From contig CAZKTN010000019.1 in assembly GCA_964555705.1 (NCBI GenBank), forward strand, positions 1 through 50,357: a stretch of DNA of 50,357 nucleotides, read 5' to 3'. The notes beneath the pieces are model-generated. The model was not told where the DNA came from, ran no database searches, and saw nothing but the letters and a program-made list of their open reading frames with translations. This stretch comes from ZLKRG44 sp964555705. GTDB lineage: Bacteria; Planctomycetota; Phycisphaerae; Phycisphaerales; SM1A02. Below, one piece after another: positions 8,031 to 16,821 of the stretch. The translations under genes were made by a program, and so were the position numbers. Position 1 is the stretch's first letter. The number at the start of each line of letters is the position of its first letter.

Positions 8031-8831
8031 ATGCCGACAGAACTGACGATTCCTGCGCTGCTGCTCGCACAGGCCAGCCCAACGGCGGCCGGGGTGCCTT
8101 CGGGCGAGACGATGAGCATGTTCGAGTACCTCCGCGCTGGCGGGCCGCTGGGCTACGTGATGCTCGCGCTGTCGGTGCTCGGGCTTGCGCTGATGGTGCG
8201 CAACATCCTCGCGCTCCGTCGCACTCAGCTTGTGCCCGAGGGAACGGCAGACGCGCTTCGCCCGCTCCTTCGTCGCGGGGACCTCGCGGGCGCAGCACGG
8301 TTGTGCAGCGACCCTGCACGATCCAACTTCGTCACGGAGGTGATGGGGGCGGCGATCCGCCGGTGCATGGGATCGCCCATCGGTGCGCTGGAGGCTCGAC
8401 CGGCGGTGGAGGAGGCGGGCCAGGCTGCGACGATCAAGCTGCACCGCCTCAACCACGGCATCGGCGTGCTCGCCGCGGTCGGCCCGATGCTCGGCCTTCT
8501 CGGCACCGTCATCGGCATGATCGGTGCGTTCCACGCCATCGGCGCGCTGCAGGGGAGCGCGCGGTCGACGGAGCTGGCGCGCTTCATGTCGCTGGCGCTC
8601 GTGAACACCGCGCAAGGGCTCATCATTGCGGTGCCGTGCACCGTGGCGTTCGCGCTCTTCCGGCAGCGCATCGACAAGCTTGCGATGGAGATCGGGGCGA
8701 CTGTGCTCGAGCCACTCTCCGACGACCTTGCGGCAGGACTCGGCGGGGCGCAGTCACTTCCATCCTCGCCGCCCGCGCGTGGTGGTGCGGGCATGTCGGC
8801 GGCGGCCGCTGCCGCGCCGGCGGGGAGCTGA
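8031..8831 (+). CDS. exbB: MotA/TolQ/ExbB proton channel protein
   Basis: 266 residues with three membrane segments: about 32-50, 138-165 (the GVLAAVGPMLGLLGTVIGMIGAF signature) and 188-212 (LALVNTAQGLIIAVPCTVAF). This is the ExbB/TolQ channel subunit that couples the proton motive force to outer-membrane processes through ExbD/TolR and TonB/TolA. The family's GTVxGMxxxF and NTAxGLxxAIP-type motifs are intact. A Ser/Pro/Ala-rich tail follows the last helix. Two ExbD-type genes follow, the first after 3 nt. No TonB or TonB-dependent receptor is visible nearby. Confidence 0.93.
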   Translation: MPTELTIPALLLAQASPTAAGVPSGETMSMFEYLRAGGPLGYVMLALSVLGLALMVRNILALRRTQLVPEGTADALRPLLRRGDLAGAARLCSDPARSNFVTEVMGAAIRRCMGSPIGALEARPAVEEAGQAATIKLHRLNHGIGVLAAVGPMLGLLGTVIGMIGAFHAIGALQGSARSTELARFMSLALVNTAQGLIIAVPCTVAFALFRQRIDKLAMEIGATVLEPLSDDLAAGLGGAQSLPSSPPARGGAGMSAAAAAAPAGS

Positions 8832-8834
8832 GCG

Positions 8835-9254
8835 GTGGTGGGGCCCGACGACTCGGCAGAGGCGTCCTTCGACCTCACGCCGATGATCGACGTCATCTTC
8901 CTGCTCATCATCTTCTTCATGCTGTCGTCGCAGTTCGCGTCGACCGAGGCCCGGCCGGTCGACCTTCCGCGCGAACCAGGCATGGAGACTGTGGCCTCCG
9001 AGGCCGAGGCCAAGCTGCTGATCGACATCGACCGTGAGGGCGCATACTCCGTGATGGGGGAGCCTGCGACGCTCGAGTCGCTTGCGCGGATGTCCGCGCC
9101 GAGGCCGACAGCCTCCGGCAGCATGGTGCGAAGTGCCGTCGTCGTGCGCGCTGACCGAGGCTGTCCCGCGAGCGCCCTAAACCGGCTTGCGGACAGCCTT
9201 GCGGGGTCGGGGGTCGAGCAGTGGTCGATCGCAGTCATGCCGGAGGGCCGCTGA
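8835..9254 (+). CDS. exbD: ExbD/TolR family protein (first copy)
   Basis: 139 residues with one N-terminal membrane helix in FDLTPMIDVIFLLIIFFML, where Asp19 is the conserved protonatable residue, followed by a periplasmic domain. GTG at 8835 is the start; GGGGAG lies just upstream in the end of exbB. It partners ExbB in a proton-driven stator. The stop overlaps the start of a second ExbD-type gene (TGATG). Confidence 0.9.
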   Translation: MVGPDDSAEASFDLTPMIDVIFLLIIFFMLSSQFASTEARPVDLPREPGMETVASEAEAKLLIDIDREGAYSVMGEPATLESLARMSAPRPTASGSMVRSAVVVRADRGCPASALNRLADSLAGSGVEQWSIAVMPEGR

Positions 9255-9685
9255 TGCGCATGATCTCGGCCCGGCGCGCGCACCTGCTCGATCCTGCCGA
9301 GATGAGGCTGCCGCTCATCGCCCTCATCGACGTGATCCTCTTCCTGCTCATGTACTTCCTGTTCGCGGGAAACCTCGAGTCGGAGGAGCGGGAGCTGGCG
9401 GCCGCGCTCGCCGCCGAGCGCGCCACCGCGTCGAGCAGCGCGCTCGCGCCGCAGGTGGTGGAGGTGGTGAGGTTGGGCGGCAGTGAGGTGTACCGGCTCG
9501 GTGCCAGGGTGATCGACAGCAAGTCGGCCCTGGTGGACCTGATCTCGGCGTTGCCGAAGGAGCCTGGACTCGTGGTACGCGCGGATGACGGCGTCTCTGT
9601 GGGGGCAGTCGCGGCCGCGACCCAGGCGGCTCGCGACGCAGGCTTTGACCGCATCACCTACCAGCCCAGGCCGCGGACACCGTGA
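9254..9685 (+). CDS. exbD: ExbD/TolR family protein (second copy)
   Basis: 143 residues. A longer N-terminal stretch precedes the membrane helix MRLPLIALIDVILFLLMYFLF, with Asp26 in the conserved position. The periplasmic part ends with a VVRADDGVSVGAVAAATQAARDAG-type TolR/ExbD fold. Start and stop overlap the previous gene (TGATG at 9252-9256). Two consecutive ExbD paralogues with one ExbB suggest a heteromeric stator. The two proteins differ clearly outside the helix, so this is not a recent duplication. Confidence 0.88.
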   Translation: MRMISARRAHLLDPAEMRLPLIALIDVILFLLMYFLFAGNLESEERELAAALAAERATASSSALAPQVVEVVRLGGSEVYRLGARVIDSKSALVDLISALPKEPGLVVRADDGVSVGAVAAATQAARDAGFDRITYQPRPRTP

Positions 9686-9893
9686 CCGATAGGCCGCCCT
9701 ATAAATCCCATAACAATCGGATGCAGTGGGTCCAATAACTGGACTCCTCAGAAACCCCCGCACTGCGGCTTGGGATTCGATAAAGATGGGTTAGGTTGCA
9801 GAAAGGTGTGGCAGTCTCGGACTGCCCCTCTGCGTAGTGCCCCCGTACGGAACTTCAGACACGTGTTTCAGATTCAGTTCAGGAGTCATTCTT
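9686..9893 (+). promoter_or_regulatory. AT-richer leader with hairpins before the dockerin-tailed protein
   Basis: This 208-bp non-coding interval is visibly richer in A+T than its surroundings. It contains an inverted repeat GTCCA/TGGAC (9730-9734 and 9740-9744), a wider GCAGTG/CACTGC pair, and a compact hairpin GGCAGTC-TCG-GACTGCC (9810-9826). A good Shine-Dalgarno AGGAG (9881-9885) precedes ATG 9894. The promoter probably lies in the first 100 bp (a TATAAA-like string lies near 9700), but I cannot place it firmly. Confidence 0.4.
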
Positions 9894-12356
9894 ATGCGCT
9901 GTAGCAACTCGCTCTCTTCGACGCTGACGTGGTCCGTTGCGACCCTCGGCGCCACGCTTCTGGCGTCAGCTGCCCTCGCTCAGGACGAGTGCGCGACCGC
10001 GACCAACGTCACCGCCGGCGTTCCCGCCGCCTTCGATACCACGACGGCAACGCCCAGCGCGAACCCGCCGACGGATGCGCAGTGCGCCGGCACGTTCCTT
10101 GCCTGGGGCAACAGCGCCGACGTGTGGTTCCGCTATGTGGCCACCCAGGCCGGCATCGTGGATTTCTCCACGTGCCTTGCCGGCTCCTACGACACCTCGA
10201 TGGCGATCTACCGGGGGACGTCGTGCAACGACATCACCCAGATCGCCTGCAATGGCGATGGAGCAGGCGAGAGCGGATGCCAGCAGTTCTACTCGCGCGT
10301 CGCGGGAGTGTCTGCGAGCGCTGGCGACATCTTCTACATCCGCATTGGCGGATATGAGGGCGACACTGGCACTGGCGCGCTCACGGTGACCTTCACCGCA
10401 GTGAGCGGAGCATGCGCGACGGCGACGGGCGAGTGCGGCGAGGCCCACGGCGGTCTCGGCTGCAACGACCCGGCCTGCTGCGAGGCCGTGTGCCAGTTCA
10501 ACCCGCTGTGCTGCGAGTTCGCGTGGGACGAGACCTGCGTCCAGGGCGCAGTCGACGCATGCGGAATCTTCTTCTACCAGTGCCAGCCCGGCGGTCCGGC
10601 CAACAACTGCGCGACAAACGCGGCTGTGGTGACGGCAAGCGGGACGCGTGCGTTCTCGAGCACCGGCGCAACGACGGACGGCCCGATCCACACGGCCGCC
10701 ACGTGCAACTCCGGCAACGACTTCTTCTACAACGACATTTGGTGGCGCGTGCCCGTGGCCGCCAATGGCACCCTGACCATCAGCACGTGCGGCACGACGC
10801 CATACGACAACAAGTTGGCGGTGTACGACATGGGTACTGACCCCGCCACCTACGACTTCAACACGCTGCCCGACACCCTCGTCGGATGCAACGACGACGG
10901 AGCGAGCGGTGCGTGCTTCCTGACGGACGGCGTGACGACGTACGCATCCGAGATGAGCGCGATCGTGCAGGCCGGCCGCACCTACCTGGTGCGCATGGGC
11001 TCGTACACCGAGGGTGAGGTTGGCTCGGGCAGCATCACCTTCACGGTGCCGACTCCGTGCCAGCTCGACAACGCGACCCAGTCCGAGGCTGAGGCCTGCG
11101 GCTCCGCCACCAACAACGGCTGCAATGCCGGTGGCGAGACCGAAAGCATCCTCCTCGGCACGACTGTTGCCGGCACCTTCTGGGCCGACAACGACACGCG
11201 CGACACCGACTTCTACCGCCTCAGCATCGCCAGCGACACTGAGGTGACGGTCAGCGTCAAGAGCGCCAGCTTCGCGGGAGTGCTCATCCTCGGCGGTGAC
11301 GTCAGCGTGCCTGAGTGCGATGGCATCTCGATCATCGCCACCGGTTCGGGCGCATGCCCGGCCACGGCGACGGCGTGCCTCCAGCCCGGCGAGTACTTCA
11401 TCTTCGTCGGACCCACCCAGGCGGACGGCTCTGGCGCCTTCTCGGGCAATCCGTGCGGCAACGGCGTGTTCAACAACTACTCGATGACGGTGACCGGCAC
11501 CCCGGCCACCTGCCCGGCGTTCCTCGCCACGTCGTGCGCGAGCCCCGGGCCGAGCAACGCGTCGATCAACGCTGACCCCAACACGGTGGCGAACGGTCTT
11601 GTGGCATGTGCGGTCGCGGGTGCGGCCGGCGGCACCACGGTGAACTCGTTCGCCCGCGTGTTCGCCGCTGGCTCAGTCGGCGGAGAGATCAACTGCCTCA
11701 ACTTCGGCGTGTTCTGCGCGCAGCAGACGGCGACGGGTCTCTTCGTCTCCGACCTTCCGCTGCCCGGTGTCATCGGCATCTACCGTGACATCAACGGTGG
11801 CGCGCCGACGCGCATCCAGCTTGAGGATGGCGACGGCGGCGACCTCGTCGAGATCTTCGAGACCGAGTTCTTCGCTCCTGGTGGTGTGTACAAGGCCACC
11901 CTGCCCTTCGAGGAGCCGCTGTGCATCGAGGACTTCGCGGGCTCGAACCTCGTCGTGGTGCTCCAGCTCCCGAGCCTCCTCGTGGGCACCGACACCATCC
12001 CGGCGAACTCCGGCTACCAGTTCCGCGCAGGCGGCAACGCTGCGGGTCCCGGCCAGAACACCTACTGCCGCCTCAGCTGCGCTGACGCGGCGGGACAGTT
12101 CGTGCTCACCGAGACGCTCGGCGCCACGTTCACCACGCAGTGGGTTGTCGAGATGAACGGCAACTTCTCGCAGTGCAGCGGCGGCGGCAACGACTGCCCG
12201 GCCGACCTCGACGGCAACGGCGTGATCAACGGATTCGACCTGAGCGCTGTGCTCGCAGGTTGGGGCACCCCCGCGGGTGACACCAACGGCGACGGCACGA
12301 CCAACGGCATCGACATCACGACGATCCTGTCGGCCTGGAACACCAACTGCCCCTGA
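9894..12356 (+). CDS. Large secreted protein with dockerin-like C-terminal repeats
   Basis: 820 residues, start chosen by AGGAG 8 nt upstream and the signal peptide that follows (cleavage near ALAQ-DE). The N-terminal part looks like a beta-sandwich of the PPC/pre-peptidase type (DVWFRYVATQAGIVDFSTC, DTSMAIYRGTSC, FYIRIGG), and a similar module recurs after residue 250 (NDIWWRVPVAANGTLTISTC) and near 420 (DFYRLSIASDTEV). Between the first two is a Cys-rich motif with paired CC and WDETC. Near the C terminus two EF-hand-like repeats, DLDGNGVINGFDLSAVLAGW and DTNGDGTTNGIDITTILSAW, resemble dockerin type I modules. Probably exported and Ca2+ binding; no catalytic motif is seen. Followed by a strong terminator. 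Confidence 0.85.
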   Translation: MRCSNSLSSTLTWSVATLGATLLASAALAQDECATATNVTAGVPAAFDTTTATPSANPPTDAQCAGTFLAWGNSADVWFRYVATQAGIVDFSTCLAGSYDTSMAIYRGTSCNDITQIACNGDGAGESGCQQFYSRVAGVSASAGDIFYIRIGGYEGDTGTGALTVTFTAVSGACATATGECGEAHGGLGCNDPACCEAVCQFNPLCCEFAWDETCVQGAVDACGIFFYQCQPGGPANNCATNAAVVTASGTRAFSSTGATTDGPIHTAATCNSGNDFFYNDIWWRVPVAANGTLTISTCGTTPYDNKLAVYDMGTDPATYDFNTLPDTLVGCNDDGASGACFLTDGVTTYASEMSAIVQAGRTYLVRMGSYTEGEVGSGSITFTVPTPCQLDNATQSEAEACGSATNNGCNAGGETESILLGTTVAGTFWADNDTRDTDFYRLSIASDTEVTVSVKSASFAGVLILGGDVSVPECDGISIIATGSGACPATATACLQPGEYFIFVGPTQADGSGAFSGNPCGNGVFNNYSMTVTGTPATCPAFLATSCASPGPSNASINADPNTVANGLVACAVAGAAGGTTVNSFARVFAAGSVGGEINCLNFGVFCAQQTATGLFVSDLPLPGVIGIYRDINGGAPTRIQLEDGDGGDLVEIFETEFFAPGGVYKATLPFEEPLCIEDFAGSNLVVVLQLPSLLVGTDTIPANSGYQFRAGGNAAGPGQNTYCRLSCADAAGQFVLTETLGATFTTQWVVEMNGNFSQCSGGGNDCPADLDGNGVINGFDLSAVLAGWGTPAGDTNGDGTTNGIDITTILSAWNTNCP

Positions 12357-12396
12357 TCGGGCAGCCGTTCCAGCAGGCCTAGCCTGAGACTCCTAC

Positions 12397-12426
12397 AGCC
12401 CCCGGCCATCACGGCCGGGGGCTTTT
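12397..12426 (+). terminator. Rho-independent terminator
   Basis: A perfect 11-bp stem AGCCCCCGGCC/GGCCGGGGGCT with a 5-nt loop, followed by TTTT. It lies 40 bp after the dockerin-tailed gene and works only in the plus direction; the minus side has no T run. Confidence 0.93.
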
Positions 12427-12477
12427 CATTTGGGGGGTGCGCGCCAGCGGGGTGCGGCGGCAGGACAGCGACCCAGT

Positions 12478-14487
12478 TCAGAGCCCGAACGGGTACGTGT
12501 CCGGCAGCCCTGGCTCGGTCGCTCCAGGCAGCGGCTCGACCGCGCTCGTGCGGTCGAACCAGATCCACTCGTCGAACTGCCGCGCGAGCGACGCCTGGAA
12601 GTAGTGGCTGAGGATCTCGGTGTCTGGCCGGTAGATGACGCCGATGGCGCGCTCGAGGTGCGGCGAGAGAAGCCGCCCGCGCAGGTCCGCATGGTGCGGC
12701 TGCCGAAGGTGCATCGAGAATGCGCTGACGCCGCTGTCATGGCAGATGCGCTCATAGCTGTCGGCGTGCGAGGGCTGCACGGTCATGATGCGCACGGGGT
12801 CGCCCCAGTTGTCGGCGGCCGCGACTGTGCCGGTGTGCGTGCCCATACCCACGAGGCATGCCGCGCTGCCGAAGCGCTGGCGGGCGAGTTCGCCGATGTT
12901 GGTCTCGCCTCGTGAGCCCATCTCGGTAGCGCTCGCATCGCCCACGTGGGAGTTGTGCGCCCACACTACGGCACGCGCGTGCGGGCCCCGGTGGGTGAGC
13001 GCAGCCTCGAGGGTGTCCATCATGTGGCGGTCGCGCAGATTCCACGATTCGCGCGACCCCCAGTACATGGCCCGGTAGTAGCGCTCTGCCTCGCGCACGA
13101 CGGTGGCGTTGCGCGCCGCATCGAAGTGGCTGTCCCCGTCGCGGCCGTGGTACTGCACGCGCTTGGCGAGCAGCTCGGTGAGGATCGCCACCGCCTCGGG
13201 CTCGCAGCTGGCCATCCGGCCGCCTGTCACTGCGCGCCCATACGTCGCAGGGTCCGCCTCCCACGGGGAGAAGCAGCCGTAGCGCACGCGCGCGCTCTCC
13301 GCGGTGTCGGGATCGACCGACTCGAGGTAGTCGAGCACCGCGCCGATCGAGTTGTTGAGGCTGTAGACGTCGAGCCCGTGGATGCTCACCCGGTCTCCCG
13401 TGTGCGGGATCGCCCTGTTGTGGTCATCGAGCCAGGCCACGAAGTCGCGCATCTCCGCGTTGCGCCACATCCAGCGGGGGAATCGCGAGAAGGGCGGCTC
13501 GCGGAGCGCGTGCACCTTGCGTCCGCGCACGCGCTGGTCGACGACGGCGGTGTCGGGCCAGTCTGCCTCGAGTGCGACGATGCTGAAGCCATGGTGCATG
13601 ATGAGTTCGCGCGTCAGGCGGGCGCGGAACCTGTAGAACTCGCTCGTGCCGTGCGTCGACTCTCCGATGAGCACAACCTTGGCCTGTGCGAGCCGGCTCA
13701 CGAGCCCGTCGATGGGCGTGCGCTCAAGGTCCCCGATCGGCTCGGCGCATCGCGCGACGAGCGCCGAGAGGGCGTCGCGGCTCGACTCGCGGATCCGCAG
13801 CGGGCGGCGTGTGCGCCGCGGCGCCACCGCTGTGCCGTCGGCCGACCATCCCTCCGTGCCGATCAGCGGCACGAACGACACGGCACCAAGCGTCTCGCGC
13901 TCGAACTCGTGCTCGGCTGTGCGCGTGACGCGGATCAGCTCCTGCGAGCGTGGCTGGTCGCCGACAGGAATCACGAGCCGTCCGCCGATGCGGAGCTGGC
14001 GCAGCAGCGGATCGGGCACGTCTGGCCCACCCGCGGAGACGATGATGGCGTCGTAGGGCGCGTGCGCTGGCAGCCCCAGCGTGCCGTCGCCCTGCACCAC
14101 GTGCACGTTGGAGTAGCCGAGGCGCTCCATGCGCCCGGAGGCGAGCGCCGCAAGCGCCGCATGGCGCTCGATGGCGTGCACGTCGCTGGCCACCTGGCCG
14201 AGGATTGCCGATGCGTAGCCGGACCCCGCGCCAACCTCGAGCACCCGCTCGCCAGGCCTGATCTGCGCGGCCTCGACCATGAGCGCGACGATGTACGGCT
14301 GCGAGATCGTCTGGCTCTCTTCGATGGGCAGTGGCGCGTCCTCGTAGGAGAACTCACGCAGGCGATCGGGCACGAACGCCTCGCGCGGCACGGTGCGCAT
14401 GGCGGCGATGACGAGCGGATCCTGAATGCCGCGGGCGGCAATCTGCCGCGCGACCATCGTGTTGCGGGCGTGGGCGAGGTCAATCAT
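12478..14487 (-). CDS. PCMT / erythromycin-esterase-like fusion
   Basis: 669 residues. Residues 1-210 are a protein-L-isoaspartate O-methyltransferase: MVARQIAARGIQDPLVI, EESQTISQPYIVALM, SAM-binding VLEVGAGSGYAS (near 83-93) and YDAIIVSAG. Residues about 240-650 are an erythromycin-esterase-type domain: LIGESTHGTSEFYRFR (His279), ALEADWPD, HGLDVYSL, and VWAHNSHVGDA, with the conserved His/Glu set of the EreA/EreB fold. The first domain repairs isoaspartyl damage using SAM; the second is a hydrolase family of mostly unknown substrates, only some of which open macrolide lactones. AGGAG upstream and the IDLAHARNTMV start fix the N terminus at 14487. Macrolide resistance should not be assumed. 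Confidence 0.88.
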   Translation of the reverse strand: MIDLAHARNTMVARQIAARGIQDPLVIAAMRTVPREAFVPDRLREFSYEDAPLPIEESQTISQPYIVALMVEAAQIRPGERVLEVGAGSGYASAILGQVASDVHAIERHAALAALASGRMERLGYSNVHVVQGDGTLGLPAHAPYDAIIVSAGGPDVPDPLLRQLRIGGRLVIPVGDQPRSQELIRVTRTAEHEFERETLGAVSFVPLIGTEGWSADGTAVAPRRTRRPLRIRESSRDALSALVARCAEPIGDLERTPIDGLVSRLAQAKVVLIGESTHGTSEFYRFRARLTRELIMHHGFSIVALEADWPDTAVVDQRVRGRKVHALREPPFSRFPRWMWRNAEMRDFVAWLDDHNRAIPHTGDRVSIHGLDVYSLNNSIGAVLDYLESVDPDTAESARVRYGCFSPWEADPATYGRAVTGGRMASCEPEAVAILTELLAKRVQYHGRDGDSHFDAARNATVVREAERYYRAMYWGSRESWNLRDRHMMDTLEAALTHRGPHARAVVWAHNSHVGDASATEMGSRGETNIGELARQRFGSAACLVGMGTHTGTVAAADNWGDPVRIMTVQPSHADSYERICHDSGVSAFSMHLRQPHHADLRGRLLSPHLERAIGVIYRPDTEILSHYFQASLARQFDEWIWFDRTSAVEPLPGATEPGLPDTYPFGL

Positions 14488-14573
14488 GGGAAGGCTCCTA
14501 ATGGGTGCGCAGGGCACATCGGCGGGAACGCTAATGCGTGCCCGGCACGATTTCGGAGCGATTTCTGCGCGCG

Positions 14574-16118
14574 CTATCCCGGGCCGATCGGGATCCCGAG
14601 CGCGTTCCACAGGACGAGGAACGCGGTCCAGACAATCAGCGCGCTTGCGCAGTACGGAAGCAGCAGCGCAATGAGCGTGCCGAGGCCCGCGTCGCCCTGG
14701 AACCTCCGGATGGCAACAAGGATGATGACCAGGTACGCATTCAGCGGGGCGATCGGGTTGGTGCACGAGTCGCCCACGCGGTAGCCAAGCTGCACCATCT
14801 CGGGGCTCATGCCCGCCGAGGCGAGCATCGGCACCAGCACCGGCGCGAGGAAGGCCCACTTGGCGCTGGCGCTGCTGATGAGAAGGTTGATGCCCGCAGC
14901 GACAAGCACGACGGCCGCCAGCATCGGCGACGGGCCCAGGCCGAGCTCCTTCACGAACACCGCACCCTCGATACCGACGACGGTCGCAAGGTTGGAGTGC
15001 CTGAACCACGCGATCGCCTGCCCTGCGAAGAACGCGAGCACGATGTAGGTGCCCATGTCGCTCATCGCCTTGCCCATCCTTCCGGCCACGCAGCGATCGG
15101 ACCTGATCTCGCCCGACACGAGGCCGTACGCAACGCCCGGCACGAGGAAGATCACAAGGATCATTGGCACGATCGCCTCGCTCCATGCGGGCACCATCGC
15201 GGTGGTGCCGTGGCGCAGCACCTGCCCGGTGAGCGGGCCGTCTGGGATCAGCGCCATCGTGAGCAGTACGGCCGCAACGATTGCGAGTGCGATCGCCGCG
15301 GCCCAAAGGCCTCGACGCTCCTGCGCCGTGAGCCGGTCGATGCCCGGCTGCACGCCGCCGCTCTCGAGCTGACGATCGATCGATGCGCGGTCGAACCGCG
15401 GTGCCACGATTCGGTCGGTCACGAACCACCCGAGCGCCACCAGGAGGAATGTCGATGCCACCATGAAGTACCAGTTGCAGTCAGGACGCACGACCGCGTT
15501 GGGGTCGATGGCCCGCGCGGCCTGCTCGGTGAGCCCGGAGAGCAGGGGGTCGAGGCTGGTGATGAGCAGGTTCGCGCTGAATCCGCCGGCGACGCCGAAC
15601 GTTGCGGCGGCGATGCCCGCAAGCGGCGATCGTCCGGCACGCGCGAACACGCCTGCCGCAAGCGGCGGGAGCACCACGTATCCGGCGTCTGCCGCCGCGC
15701 TCGACATCACGCCGATGAACACCACCGCGGGCGACAGCAGCTTCGCGGGAGTGAGCTGCACCAGCAGCTTCAGCAGCGCCGGGAAGAGTCCGGTGCGCTC
15801 GGCGACGCCGATGCCCAGCATCGCGACGAGCACGATCGCCAGCGGAGGGAAGTCGAGGAAGTTGCGGATCGCGTTCGTCAGCATCCAGCGGATGCCTTCG
15901 GCATTGAGGAGCGACCGCACGGCGATCGTCTTCGACGGGTTGGCTGGGTCGGTCACCGACCAGCCCGCCCACGCGCCAGCCGCGGCCAGCACCAGCGTGA
16001 TGACGCCGAGCAGCACGAAGAGGGTGGCTGGATCAGGCAGGCGGTTCCCGATGCGCTCGACGGCGCCGAGCGCGCGACTCACAAGACCAGGTGTCCGTGC
16101 GTTCGAGAGGTCAGCCAT
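14574..16118 (-). CDS. AbgT-family transporter
   Basis: 514 residues, a polytopic membrane protein with the AbgT family layout. It has an N-terminal ERIGNRLPDPATLFVLL segment, the re-entrant ISSASAKWAFLAPVLVPML and the hallmark GDSCTNPIAPLNAYL near the C terminus. Characterised members import p-aminobenzoyl-glutamate or export sulfonamides. It is the last gene of a three-gene minus-strand operon with a sialidase-like protein and an unknown membrane protein; its start overlaps the latter by 8 bp. Confidence 0.93.
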   Translation of the reverse strand: MADLSNARTPGLVSRALGAVERIGNRLPDPATLFVLLGVITLVLAAAGAWAGWSVTDPANPSKTIAVRSLLNAEGIRWMLTNAIRNFLDFPPLAIVLVAMLGIGVAERTGLFPALLKLLVQLTPAKLLSPAVVFIGVMSSAAADAGYVVLPPLAAGVFARAGRSPLAGIAAATFGVAGGFSANLLITSLDPLLSGLTEQAARAIDPNAVVRPDCNWYFMVASTFLLVALGWFVTDRIVAPRFDRASIDRQLESGGVQPGIDRLTAQERRGLWAAAIALAIVAAVLLTMALIPDGPLTGQVLRHGTTAMVPAWSEAIVPMILVIFLVPGVAYGLVSGEIRSDRCVAGRMGKAMSDMGTYIVLAFFAGQAIAWFRHSNLATVVGIEGAVFVKELGLGPSPMLAAVVLVAAGINLLISSASAKWAFLAPVLVPMLASAGMSPEMVQLGYRVGDSCTNPIAPLNAYLVIILVAIRRFQGDAGLGTLIALLLPYCASALIVWTAFLVLWNALGIPIGPG

Positions 16119-16821
16119 GGGCGGTGTGTCCTTGGGCGGTGGATCCAGTTGGGCCCGTGCGCGGGAGCGCTGCCATCACAGCGAGCGCGATGAGCAGCCC
16201 GGGATCGGCCAGGTAGTCGATCACGTTGGTGGACTCCATCGCGCCCGCCGAATATGCGAGCAGCGCGATGGCGACGATCACGGACCATGTGCCGCACCAC
16301 CGGCCTGAGAGCCGCATCAGCAGCGCCGCAACGGCGATCACGACCAGCAGCGCATGCGGTTGCCAGCCGATCGCGTAGAGATCCGGCAGCGGCAGCTTCA
16401 GCCCGAAGATGGGTCCGTAGAGCGGCACGGTCACGAGCAGCGTGATCCCGATGCACATCAACCGCGATGGCCGGTCGGGAAGCTGGCCGGGCCTGGCAAC
16501 GAACATGGCCAGGATCGCACACGTGACAACGCTCGGATCGCCCCAGATGCCTCGCATGTGCTCCGCGACGGTGCATCCACCCACGGGCATGAGGAGGACA
16601 ATCGGACCGGCCATCACGACCCATGCAATGCCCCGCGGAATGGCGCTTCCGCCGCGCCCACTTGCGCTCGGCGCAGGCCGGCTTCCCGGCGCGGATGCGG
16701 GCGCGTCGCCGCTGCCTGTCCGCGCGAGATCGCGCTGGGGGAGCAGGTCGAGCGCGAGCCGCACCACCGATGCAGCGATGATCGCCTGAGACAGAAGGCC
16801 GTACGCGATCGACAGGCTCAC
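16111..16821 (-). CDS. Polytopic membrane protein of unknown function
   Basis: About 236 residues from GTG 16821, which overlaps the sialidase stop as GTGA. Roughly six hydrophobic segments can be seen (near 5-25, 65-85, 98-112, 120-140, 152-170, 180-195 and a final weaker one near 208-222). A Pro/Ser/Gly-rich cytoplasmic or periplasmic linker spans about 33-62. I do not recognise the family. The overlaps with the sialidase-like gene upstream and the AbgT transporter downstream indicate one transcript and a shared process. Confidence 0.75.
   Translation of the reverse strand: MSLSIAYGLLSQAIIAASVVRLALDLLPQRDLARTGSGDAPASAPGSRPAPSASGRGGSAIPRGIAWVVMAGPIVLLMPVGGCTVAEHMRGIWGDPSVVTCAILAMFVARPGQLPDRPSRLMCIGITLLVTVPLYGPIFGLKLPLPDLYAIGWQPHALLVVIAVAALLMRLSGRWCGTWSVIVAIALLAYSAGAMESTNVIDYLADPGLLIALAVMAALPRTGPTGSTAQGHTAHG

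Noticed and set aside
12478..14487. Call as a macrolide-resistance gene
   Set aside because: Only the fold family is shared with EreA/EreB; the fusion to PCMT and the chromosomal setting give no support for macrolides as substrate.
12946..14784. 612-residue plus-strand open frame
   Set aside because: Antisense to the conserved PCMT/esterase fusion; composition is typical of a GC shadow and there is no plausible start signal.
14488..15429. Upstream extension of the PCMT/esterase frame, giving a 983-residue protein
   Set aside because: The extension runs through the abgT gene on the same strand in another frame and is low-complexity. AGGAG and the PCMT N terminus place the start at 14487.
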